64,000 nucleotides of DNA from assembly GCF_000384215.1 (NCBI RefSeq), contig NZ_KB913032.1:9199605-9263604 (forward strand), in the 5' to 3' direction. Below the pieces are notes generated by a model that was given only the letters and a program-made list of their open reading frames with translations, was not told where the DNA came from and made no database searches. Shown here in pieces: positions 35,947 through 43,313 of the stretch. The stretch's first letter is position 1. Each line of letters begins with the position of its first letter. The translations under genes were made by a program, and so were the position numbers. Source of the stretch: Amycolatopsis alba DSM 44262. GTDB lineage: Bacteria; Actinomycetota; Actinomycetes; Mycobacteriales; Pseudonocardiaceae.

Positions 35947-37407
35947 TCAGCGCGGCGACGCAGCCGCGCGGCGCCGGGACAGCGCGTCCACCGTTGCCGC
36001 GAGCAGCAGCACCAGACCGGTGACGATGTTGACCACCGCCGCCGACTGCTTGAGCAGGCCCAGCGCGTTCTCGACGACCGCGAGCACGAGACCACCGATC
36101 ACCGCGTCGACGACCCGCCCCTTGCCGCCGAACAGCGACGTACCACCGATGACGGCGGCACCGACCGCGAACAGCAGCGTGTTGAGGCCACCGGCCTGCG
36201 GGTCGACCGAACCGACCTTCGACGAGTAGACGATCGCGCCGACCGCCGCCACCGCCGAGCAGATGACGAACACCGACGCACGGATCTTCTCGACGTTGAT
36301 ACCGGCGCGGCGGGCCGCCTCGCGGTTGCCACCGACGGCGTAGATGTGGCGGCCGTACTGCGTGCGGTTGAGCACGTAGGTACCGAGCACCAGCAGCGCG
36401 AGCACGATCGGCACGACGTACGGGACACCCGAGATCACGATGTTCGGGTTGGGCGCGCGGTTCAGCGTCAGCAGGTACGTCGCGATCGCGGCGACCACGC
36501 CGATCGCGCCGACCTTGAACAGCACCATCGGCGTCGGCTGGGTGACCAGTCCGCGCTTGAGCCGCGAGAAATGCTGGCCCAGTGACACCGCGGCGAAACC
36601 GCCCGCGAAGACCAGGAAGAGGATCCAGCTGCCCAAAGTGGACAGATTGCCGTTGGCGACCTTGAACAGCACGTCCGAGGTGCTGATGCCGAGCGTGCCG
36701 CCCTCACCGATGAACTGGAGGATGACCCCTTGCCAGGCAAGGAAGAGCGCCAGCGTCACGACGAACGAGGGCATGCCGATCTTGGAGACGAGGAACCCGG
36801 TCAGGACACCGATCGCGCCACCGACGCTGATCGCGAGCAGGATCTCGATCCACGGGTTGGCCGCGGTTCCCGAGAGCACGAGCGCGATCGCGAGCACGGC
36901 GAACCCGACACCCGCCCAGATCCGCAGGATCACGCCGAGCAGACCGGCGATCGCGAGCACCACGAGGAACGTGATGAACACGCCGTTCCCCATACCGCCC
37001 AGCAGGTTCCCGTTGCGGACGTAATGCATCGCCAGCACCGCGGCGGTGACCCCGGACGCGGTACCCGCGGACAGGTCGATCTCGCCGAGCAGCAGCACGA
37101 ACACGATGCCCATCGCGATGATCGCCTTGCCGGCGCCCTGCGCCATCAGGTTCGCGATGTTGTTCATCGTCAGGAAAGTGTCCGACAGCGAGGCGAACAC
37201 GATCACCAGCACGAGCAGGCCGAGCAGCGCCGGGAGCGAGCCCAGCTGTCCCGCTTTGAGCCGGGAGAAGTAGTCACCGACGGCTTCGCGCGTTGACATC
37301 GATGTCGTGTCGATGCCGAAGTCCGTGATGGCCGCCGACGGGTTCAGCGCGGCGGCCGCGGACTTGCCCCCTTCCGGCGAAGCGGGCTTTGCAGGTGTCT
37401 CAGTCAT
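35947..37407 (-). CDS. Sugar ABC transporter permease (XylH/RbsC type)
   Basis: A 486-residue permease with more than ten hydrophobic helices and the family stretches LLGEIDLSAGTASG, GMPSFVVTLALFLAWQG and AVGGNREAARRAGI. Length and sequence fit XylH-like D-xylose permeases rather than the shorter RbsC. An N-terminal tail of about 50 residues precedes the first helix. It lies 23 bases after the ATPase gene. The chosen ATG (MTETPAKPASP) is inside a longer open frame whose upstream part overlaps the ATPase gene and is not coding. Confidence 0.88.
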   Translation of the reverse strand: MTETPAKPASPEGGKSAAAALNPSAAITDFGIDTTSMSTREAVGDYFSRLKAGQLGSLPALLGLLVLVIVFASLSDTFLTMNNIANLMAQGAGKAIIAMGIVFVLLLGEIDLSAGTASGVTAAVLAMHYVRNGNLLGGMGNGVFITFLVVLAIAGLLGVILRIWAGVGFAVLAIALVLSGTAANPWIEILLAISVGGAIGVLTGFLVSKIGMPSFVVTLALFLAWQGVILQFIGEGGTLGISTSDVLFKVANGNLSTLGSWILFLVFAGGFAAVSLGQHFSRLKRGLVTQPTPMVLFKVGAIGVVAAIATYLLTLNRAPNPNIVISGVPYVVPIVLALLVLGTYVLNRTQYGRHIYAVGGNREAARRAGINVEKIRASVFVICSAVAAVGAIVYSSKVGSVDPQAGGLNTLLFAVGAAVIGGTSLFGGKGRVVDAVIGGLVLAVVENALGLLKQSAAVVNIVTGLVLLLAATVDALSRRRAAASPR

Positions 37408-37430
37408 TTCCGGTTCTTTCTCGCCTCGTA

Positions 37431-38204
37431 CTAGAGGACGGCGGCTTCGGGGCGGGCAAGGCCGAGGTCGCCGGAGCGGCCCGCGGTGATCAGTTCCACG
37501 ACCTGGCCGTGGGTGACGTCCTTGGTGTGCACCTCGGCGACGAGACGGCCGAGGTAGAGCACCGCGATGCGGTCGGCGACCTCGAAGACGTCGGCCATGT
37601 TGTGGCTGATCAGCACCACACCGAGGCCCTGCTCCGCGAGGCGGCGGACGAGGTCGAGCACCTGACGGGTCTGCGCGACACCGAGCGCGGCGGTCGGCTC
37701 GTCGAGCAGGACGACCTTCGAGTCCCACAGCACGGATTTGGCGATCGCGACGGTCTGCCGCTGCCCGCCGGAGAGGGCCGAAACGGGCGTGCGGACGGAC
37801 TTCACGGTGCGGACCGAGAGCGAGGCGAGCGTCTCGCGGGCGGCCTTCTCCATGCTGGCCTCGTCGAGCAGCCATTTGCTGCCGCGTTCCCGGCCGAGGA
37901 ACATGTTCTGCACGATGTCGAGGTTCTCGGCCAGCGCGAGGTCCTGGTAGACGACCTCGATGCCCAGGTCCGCGGCGTCGCGCGGGCCGTGGATGTTCAC
38001 CGGCTTGCCCTGGAACGTCACCGTGCCCGAGTCGTAGCCGTGGATGCCGGCGATCGACTTGACCAAAGTGGACTTGCCGGCACCGTTGTCGCCGACCAGC
38101 GCGGTGACCTCGCCGGCGCGCACGTTGAAGTCCACGTCGTGGAGGACGTGGACCGGCCCGAAGCTCTTGTTCAGCTGCTTCAGTTCGAGGATGGGTTCAC
38201 TCAT
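37431..38204 (-). CDS. Sugar ABC transporter ATP-binding protein
   Basis: A 257-residue ATPase with a single nucleotide-binding domain: Walker A GDNGAGKST, signature LSGGQRQTVAIA, Walker B VVLLDEPTAA, switch His in LISHNM. Many carbohydrate importers of this class (RbsA, XylG) carry two such domains in one protein; the single-domain form, as in FrcA, works as a homodimer. It lies between the substrate-binding protein (79 bases upstream) and the permease. Confidence 0.9.
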   Translation of the reverse strand: MSEPILELKQLNKSFGPVHVLHDVDFNVRAGEVTALVGDNGAGKSTLVKSIAGIHGYDSGTVTFQGKPVNIHGPRDAADLGIEVVYQDLALAENLDIVQNMFLGRERGSKWLLDEASMEKAARETLASLSVRTVKSVRTPVSALSGGQRQTVAIAKSVLWDSKVVLLDEPTAALGVAQTRQVLDLVRRLAEQGLGVVLISHNMADVFEVADRIAVLYLGRLVAEVHTKDVTHGQVVELITAGRSGDLGLARPEAAVL

Positions 38205-38283
38205 GGGGTTCTCCCGGCTGGGTACCGGGCCGGAGCGCGCTGTGTCCGAGTGCGCCCCGGCCCGGTGGTCTGGGTTTGACGGG

Positions 38284-39420
38284 TCAGGAGATACCGAGCT
38301 GCGTGCACGCCGCGGCCAGGTCGCCGCCGCAGATCTCGGCGGCCTTGACGTAGCCCTGCGTCACGACCTCCTTGACACCGTCCTTGGTGGTCAGCTTCGG
38401 CTCGAGGAGCACGGACTTGACCTCGCGGTTGCCCTTCGGGTCCTTCGCCTTGCCGGTGGCCAGCGCGTCGGCGCCCGCCTTGTCGCCCTTGGCCAGCAGG
38501 ACGGCGAGCTTCGCCGCGGCCTCGGCCTCTTCCTTGATGGGCTTGAAGACCGTCATGTACTGGTCGCCGCGCAGGATCGCCATGAGGCCGTCCGCGGTGG
38601 CGTCCTGGCCGGTGACCGGGACCTTGCCGTTGAGGCCGTTCTTCTTCAGCACGGTGATGACCGCGCCGGCGAGACCGTCGTTCGCGGCGACGACGCCGTC
38701 GACCTTGCCCTTGTTGTCGGTCAGGATCTGCTCGAAGGTCTGACCGCCCTTCTGGTTGTCCCAGTTGTCGATGGCCTGTTCGCGCACGAGCTTGAGGTCG
38801 TTGCTGGCGAACTTCGGCTGCAGGACGGACTTCTGGCCGTTGGCGAACAGGGTCGCGTTGTTGTCGGTCGGGGCACCCTCGATCATGACGACCTCGGCGC
38901 CCTTCTTGTCCTTCAGCGCGTCGGCGAGGCCCTGGCCCTGCAGCTGGCCGACCTTCTCGTTGTCGAACGAGACGTAGTAGTCGGAGCTGCCGCCGAGGTT
39001 CAGGCGGTCGTAGTCGATCGTCGGGATGCCCGCGGCCTGCGCCTTGCGGGCGACCGCCGCGCCGACCTCGCCGTTGATGGCGGCGATGATCAGGACCTTG
39101 ACGTTCTGCGCGATCATGCCGTCGGCCAGCGTGGTGAACTTCTGGACGTCGCCCTGCGCGTTCTGGACGTCGGCGTCGAAGCCCGCGTCCTTGAGCGCCT
39201 TGGTCAGGAACGGCTTGTCGAAGGACTCCCAGCGCGCGGAGGTGGCGGTCTCCGGCAGGATGACACCGACCTTGCCACCGGCGGCGGCACCGCCGGGGGC
39301 GGGCGCGGACTGCGAGGAGTTGCCGCTGCCGCTCGAGTCGGCGGTGTTGGCGCCGCAGGCGGAGAGCACCAGGCCGGCGCCCACCGTCGCGGCGAGGAGG
39401 GTAAGGGTTCTGCTGCGCAT
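38284..39420 (-). CDS. Sugar ABC transporter substrate-binding lipoprotein (XylF type)
   Basis: A 378-residue extracellular lipoprotein. The signal peptide ends in the lipobox LSAC (Cys at about residue 22), followed by a Ser/Gly linker. The mature domain is a periplasmic-binding type 1 fold with GKVGVILPE, VLIIAAINGEVG, IPTIDYDRL and PVTGQDATADGLMAIL, close to D-xylose-binding XylF. GAAGGAACGAGG precedes the ATG. It is the first gene of the operon; a long palindrome lies 62-88 bases upstream. Xylose is the best guess for the ligand. Confidence 0.88.
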   Translation of the reverse strand: MRSRTLTLLAATVGAGLVLSACGANTADSSGSGNSSQSAPAPGGAAAGGKVGVILPETATSARWESFDKPFLTKALKDAGFDADVQNAQGDVQKFTTLADGMIAQNVKVLIIAAINGEVGAAVARKAQAAGIPTIDYDRLNLGGSSDYYVSFDNEKVGQLQGQGLADALKDKKGAEVVMIEGAPTDNNATLFANGQKSVLQPKFASNDLKLVREQAIDNWDNQKGGQTFEQILTDNKGKVDGVVAANDGLAGAVITVLKKNGLNGKVPVTGQDATADGLMAILRGDQYMTVFKPIKEEAEAAAKLAVLLAKGDKAGADALATGKAKDPKGNREVKSVLLEPKLTTKDGVKEVVTQGYVKAAEICGGDLAAACTQLGIS

Positions 39421-39481
39421 CCTCGTTCCTTCCGGATCTTGCTCGCGGGCGGCGATCCTGAGGGACCGGTCGCACCATCGC

Positions 39482-39508
39482 GCATATGTTGTGGGCGACA
39501 ACATATGC
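39482..39508. promoter_or_regulatory. Putative ROK-repressor operator
   Basis: Perfect 11-bp inverted repeat GCATATGTTGT (39482-39492) and ACAACATATGC (39498-39508) with spacer GGGCG, 62-88 bases upstream of the substrate-binding protein start. The A/T content stands out locally. It suits a dimeric repressor; the ROK protein encoded last in this operon is the natural candidate. Confidence 0.6.
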
Positions 39509-39676
39509 CGCCGAACGTGTTTCACGGAAGACAGCTGAATCGATTAAGCCTCATCAAATGGACACGGTTTGGCAACGTGGCCGTAGCAAGGCGTATGAAG
39601 TCTAGGTCCGCTGACGGTGTGACCGCCACCACTCACTCAGCGTGATCGGTGCAGCTCGGCTTCTCGGTCCGGGACC

Positions 39677-39699
39677 GCAATGAACGGTCCGTTCCTTGC
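39677..39699. repeat. GAACGG/CCGTTC hairpin, copy 1
   Basis: GCAATGAACGG (39677-39687) and CCGTTCCTTGC (39689-39699) pair with one mismatch around a single T. A sister copy lies at 40002. The two bracket array B. Confidence 0.6.
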
Positions 39700-39783
39700 A
39701 CGGGCGCGAAGGCGAGACGCACGGTCACCAGGTGCGGAGGGTGACCGGGCGTTCGTCGACGACTTCTGAACCGAACTGACGGT

Positions 39784-39937
39784 CACGCGTGGCTGGATGG
39801 ACGACACGCGTGATCCGACGGACGACACGCGTGCTTGGACGGACGACACGGTGTGCGGCCGGGTCCGCCGCGAGTCGTCCGCCTGAACACGTGTGTCGTC
39901 CATCCAGTCACGCGTGTCGTCCATCCATACACGTGTG
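39784..39937. repeat. Array B: 21-bp-pitch word array, inverted about a centre
   Basis: The words CACGCGTG at 39784, 39805 and 39826 and CACGGTG at 39847 are followed by inverted words at 39888 (CACGTGTG), 39909 (CACGCGTG) and 39930 (CACGTGTG). The pitch is exactly 21 bases in each half, and the pairs are symmetric about 39860.5. A degenerate CCGCGAGT at about 39868 fills the fourth inverted position. After each forward word come ATC, CTTGGA and TGCGGC in the second to fourth units, the same order as in array A. Units end in GGACGA. The array lies between the sugar importer promoter and the helicase 3' end. Confidence 0.85.
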
Positions 39938-40001
39938 TCGTCCGGGTCCAGCAGTCCGCACTCAAGACACTCACGCCCCCGACTCTCACCGCGCCCATGC
40001 A

Positions 40002-40018
40002 ATGAACGGGCCGTTCAT
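40002..40018. terminator. Hairpin after the helicase gene (GAACGG/CCGTTC, copy 2)
   Basis: Perfect 8-bp arms ATGAACGG (40002-40009) and CCGTTCAT (40011-40018) around one G. It lies 20 bases beyond the helicase stop on the reverse strand. It is short, without a T-tract, but well placed to terminate. Confidence 0.5.
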
Positions 40019-40037
40019 AGCGTTCGGTACGGGGCGG

Positions 40038-41792
40038 TTACCAGGTGCGGAGGGTGACGATGCGCTCTTCGAGCTGTTCCACCGTCGCCATCGCGGTCGG
40101 CGGCCCGCCGCAGATCCGGCGCAGCTCGTTGTGGATCGCGCCGTGCGGTTTCCTCGTCCGGTGATGGATCACGCCCACCAGCGCGTTCAGCTCCTTGCGC
40201 AGGGCGCCGAGCCGCTCGCTGACCGACTGCGACCGTACGACCGGCGCCGCCTCTTCGGCCTTGGGCTTGCGCCGCTTCTCGTCGGAGAGCTGCTCCTCCT
40301 GCCGCTTCCGCAGCAGGGCGCGGACCTGGTCCGGTTCGAGCAGCCCCGGCAGGCCGAGGTACTCCTGCTCCTCGTCGGAACCGGAGAACACCGCGGTGCC
40401 GAAGGAGTTGCCGTCGTAGATGACCTGGTCGAGCTCGGCGGAGGCGCCCAGCGAGGTGAACGCCTTCTCCTCCTCGCCCGGCTCGTCCTCGGTGCGGTTG
40501 GCCTGGGCGAGGAGTTCGTCCTCCCAGCCGTCCTTCTCGCGGTGCGGTTTGCCGAGGACGTGGTCACGCTGCGCTTCCAGCTCGCTGGCCAGTTCCAGCA
40601 GCACCGGCACGCTCGGCAGGAAGACCGAAGCCGTCTCGCCGGGTTTGCGCGAACGCACGTAGCGGCCGATGGCCTGCGCGAAGAACAGCGGCGTCGACGC
40701 GCTCGTGGCGTAGACGCCGACGGCCAGGCGCGGGACGTCGACGCCCTCGGACACCATCCGGACCGCGACCAGCCAGCGGTCGGTCGAATCGGAGAACTCC
40801 TTGATCCGCCCGGACGCCTTGGGATCGTCGGAGAGGACGACCGTCGGGGTCTGGCCGGAGAGCCGCTCCAGGATCTTGGCGTAGGCGCGCGCGGAGTCCT
40901 GGTCGGTGGCGATCACCAGGCCGCCGGCGTCCGGGATGCCGTTCGCGCGAAGCTGCGCGAGGCGCGTGTCCGCGGCCTGCAGCACCGCCGGGACCCACTC
41001 GCCCGCCGGGTCGAGCGCGGTGCGCCAGGCCCGCGCGTTCTGCTCGGCCGTCAGCGGCTCGCCGAGCCTCGCGGTGAACTCCTCCCCCGCGCTCGTGCGC
41101 CAGGAGGCCTCACCGGAGTAGGCGAGGAAGACGACCGGCCGGACCACGCCGTCGGCGAGCGCGTCGGCGTAACCGTAGGAATGGTCGGACTTGCTGCGCT
41201 GGAAGCCCGAACCGTCGGGCTCGTAGGTGACGAACGGGATCTGCGAGTCGTCGCTGCGGAACGGCGTCCCGGTCAGCGCGAGACGGCGGACGGCGGGCGT
41301 GAACGCCTCGCGGATCGCGTCGCCCCAGGACTTCGCGTCACCGCCGTGGTGGATCTCGTCGAGGATAACCAGGGTCTTGCGGTTCTCGGTGCGCACGCGG
41401 TGCAGCGTCGGATGCGCCGCGACCTGCGCATAGGTCACCGCGACACCTTGGTAGTCGCGGGAGGTCGCGCCGGCGCCGTTGCGGAAGTTCGAGTCGATCG
41501 CGATCCCCGCGGCCGCCGCCGAGGCGGCCCACTGGTGCTTCAGGTGCTCCGTCGGCGCGACGATGGTGATCTTCTCGATGGTCCGGTCGCTCAGCAGCTC
41601 GGCGGCGATCCGGAGCCCGAACACCGTCTTGCCCGCGCCCGGCGTCGCGACGGCCAGGAAGTCCTGCGGTTTCTTCGTCAGGTACTTCGTCAGCGCGCGG
41701 CGCTGCCAGGCACGCAGCGGGCGGGCGGTGCTGTCCTTCGCCGCGGGAGGCGCGCCCAGCTCGCCTCGATCGCGTTCAACCGTTTCCGCCAT
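40038..41792 (-). CDS. Superfamily 2 DEAD/DEAH-type helicase
   Basis: A 584-residue SF2 helicase. Motif I is ATPGAGKT (about residue 48), motif II VILDEIHH, motif III ALTGTPFR, motif V RMVSEGVDVPRL and motif VI AQAIGRYVRSR. The C-terminal 150 residues are charged and helical and not recognised. It belongs to a stand-alone actinobacterial group related to SSL2/RadD-like proteins, probably acting in DNA repair or unwinding. The ATG of MAETVERDR has AGGAGGGG eight bases upstream; an in-frame start seven codons earlier overlaps that site. Confidence 0.87.
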   Translation of the reverse strand: MAETVERDRGELGAPPAAKDSTARPLRAWQRRALTKYLTKKPQDFLAVATPGAGKTVFGLRIAAELLSDRTIEKITIVAPTEHLKHQWAASAAAAGIAIDSNFRNGAGATSRDYQGVAVTYAQVAAHPTLHRVRTENRKTLVILDEIHHGGDAKSWGDAIREAFTPAVRRLALTGTPFRSDDSQIPFVTYEPDGSGFQRSKSDHSYGYADALADGVVRPVVFLAYSGEASWRTSAGEEFTARLGEPLTAEQNARAWRTALDPAGEWVPAVLQAADTRLAQLRANGIPDAGGLVIATDQDSARAYAKILERLSGQTPTVVLSDDPKASGRIKEFSDSTDRWLVAVRMVSEGVDVPRLAVGVYATSASTPLFFAQAIGRYVRSRKPGETASVFLPSVPVLLELASELEAQRDHVLGKPHREKDGWEDELLAQANRTEDEPGEEEKAFTSLGASAELDQVIYDGNSFGTAVFSGSDEEQEYLGLPGLLEPDQVRALLRKRQEEQLSDEKRRKPKAEEAAPVVRSQSVSERLGALRKELNALVGVIHHRTRKPHGAIHNELRRICGGPPTAMATVEQLEERIVTLRTW

Positions 41793-42054
41793 GCGGTTCC
41801 CCTCCTCCCTCACCGAAACCCCTGGTCAATCGCCCTGTCACAAGCGAAAACCCCCACTTGGGTATCCGGCCGCGACGCCGGCGCCTGAGGTGAGGGCACT
41901 CCGAAGAGCCTACCTGCCGGTCTCGTGGAACGCCGGAAGCGCCACCCCCGTTGTCGGGTTACTCACCCGAAAACCCAGGGGTGGCGAGCCGAATGCCGCA
42001 GCATGGACCATGCTGGACACCGTCAAGGGCGCCCGGCGCCGGCGGAGGAGCTGC

Positions 42055-43179
42055 ATGAGCGAGGAGAACGGCCGGAACGAACCGGCCGCCGAGGCCGTGA
42101 AGGTCCGCAAGGGCCCGTTGCGCCTGCTCAGCCGCACGCTCAACAAGGCGTGGGAAGGCAACATCTTCTCCGAGGCCGCCGAGGCCGCGTTCTGGCAGAC
42201 GCTGTCGCTGCCGCCGCTGCTGCTGGGTCTCCTCGGCTGTCTCGGCTTCGTCGGCGACTGGTTCGGCCAGGAGGTCGTGACCGCGGTCCACGACCGGATC
42301 ATCACCTTCAGCAAGACGATCTTCAGCGACAACGCCGTCCACGACATCATCGAGCCGACGGTCAACAGCATCCTGTTCGTCGGCAAGGGCGAGATCGTCT
42401 CCGTCGGCTTCCTGATCTCACTGTGGGCGGGTTCGTCGGCGATGTCGTCGTTCGTCGACGCGATCACCGTGGCGCACGACCAGTACGGCGTCCGCAACGA
42501 CGTCTGGCAGCGGATCTTCGCGCTGCTGCTGTACCTGGCCGGGCTGGTCATCCTGGTGGTCGGGCTGCCGCTGCTGGCGATCGGGCCGGATCTGCTCCCC
42601 CAGTTCTTCCCGGCCAACTGGCGCGACACGGTGTCGTACTGGGTCGGCACGCTGTACTACCCGGTGCTGGCCGTGATGATCGTGTGGGCGCTGACGACGC
42701 TGTACAAGCTGGCCCTGCCGCGCAGGCTGCCGTGGCATCGCGGGCTGCCGGGCGCGATGCTCGCCATGGTCGTCTTCCTGCTCTCCAGCATCGGGCTGCG
42801 GATCTACCTGAACTGGATCACCAAGACCGGCTACACCTACGGCGCGCTCGCCGCGCCGATCGCGTTCCTGCTGTTGATGTTCTTCATCGGGCTCGCGGTG
42901 GTCGGCGGCGCCTACTTCAACAGCGCGATCCAGGAACTGTGGCCCGCCAAGGCGACGAAACGCCAGCGCCGGAAATGGCGGCGGCTGGAAATGGAACGCG
43001 CGGGCGAGCGGATCCGCGCCGAAGAGGGCCGCAAACTGTGGGAACGGACCACCGTCCCGCTCCGCCGTCCCCGCCAGAACGGCGATTCTCCCGAAAGTGA
43101 CGCCGAACACGCGTCGGAACAATCGGTGAACGAAGAAACGCAGAGCGAAACCGATCAGGTGACAGAACGGCGAAATTGA
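42055..43179 (+). CDS. YihY/virulence factor BrkB family membrane protein
   Basis: A 374-residue protein with about six transmembrane helices (residues 50-300) and a long charged C-terminal tail (RRKWRRLEMERAGERIRAEEG). It matches the YihY/UPF0761 family (Rv2707 position near sigB). Sequence features: EAAEAAFWQTLSLPPLLLG and GGAYFNSAIQELWP. The ATG has GGAGGAG just upstream; an ATG at 42010 is less likely. Function is not established; ribonuclease BN was an old misassignment. Confidence 0.87.
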   Translation: MSEENGRNEPAAEAVKVRKGPLRLLSRTLNKAWEGNIFSEAAEAAFWQTLSLPPLLLGLLGCLGFVGDWFGQEVVTAVHDRIITFSKTIFSDNAVHDIIEPTVNSILFVGKGEIVSVGFLISLWAGSSAMSSFVDAITVAHDQYGVRNDVWQRIFALLLYLAGLVILVVGLPLLAIGPDLLPQFFPANWRDTVSYWVGTLYYPVLAVMIVWALTTLYKLALPRRLPWHRGLPGAMLAMVVFLLSSIGLRIYLNWITKTGYTYGALAAPIAFLLLMFFIGLAVVGGAYFNSAIQELWPAKATKRQRRKWRRLEMERAGERIRAEEGRKLWERTTVPLRRPRQNGDSPESDAEHASEQSVNEETQSETDQVTERRN

Positions 43180-43313
43180 GGCCGGTCGGAGCACCGACTC
43201 ATCCCGAAGTCGTACTCCGATTCCACCCGTGGTGTGAATCCAGTCCACCCCCCACCATGAAAAGCTCGCGGTAATCCGCACGTTCCCGAGTTGTCTTTCT
43301 GGGGGATCCCGTC

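Larger units (their letters stand above)
39509..40037. other. Gene-free stretch between the sugar importer promoter and the helicase 3' end
   Basis: No gene seen. It holds, in order, a hairpin around 39688, the 21-bp-pitch array B (39784-39937) and a hairpin around 40010 just beyond the helicase stop. The promoter of the sugar importer operon must lie near its right-hand operator; I could not assign -35/-10 boxes. Confidence 0.55.

Noticed and set aside
39637-40002. 121-codon reverse frame through array B
   Set aside because: The protein repeats (TRVWMDDTRDWMDDTRV) simply mirror the 21-bp DNA period, which is a multiple of three; no ribosome site or family.
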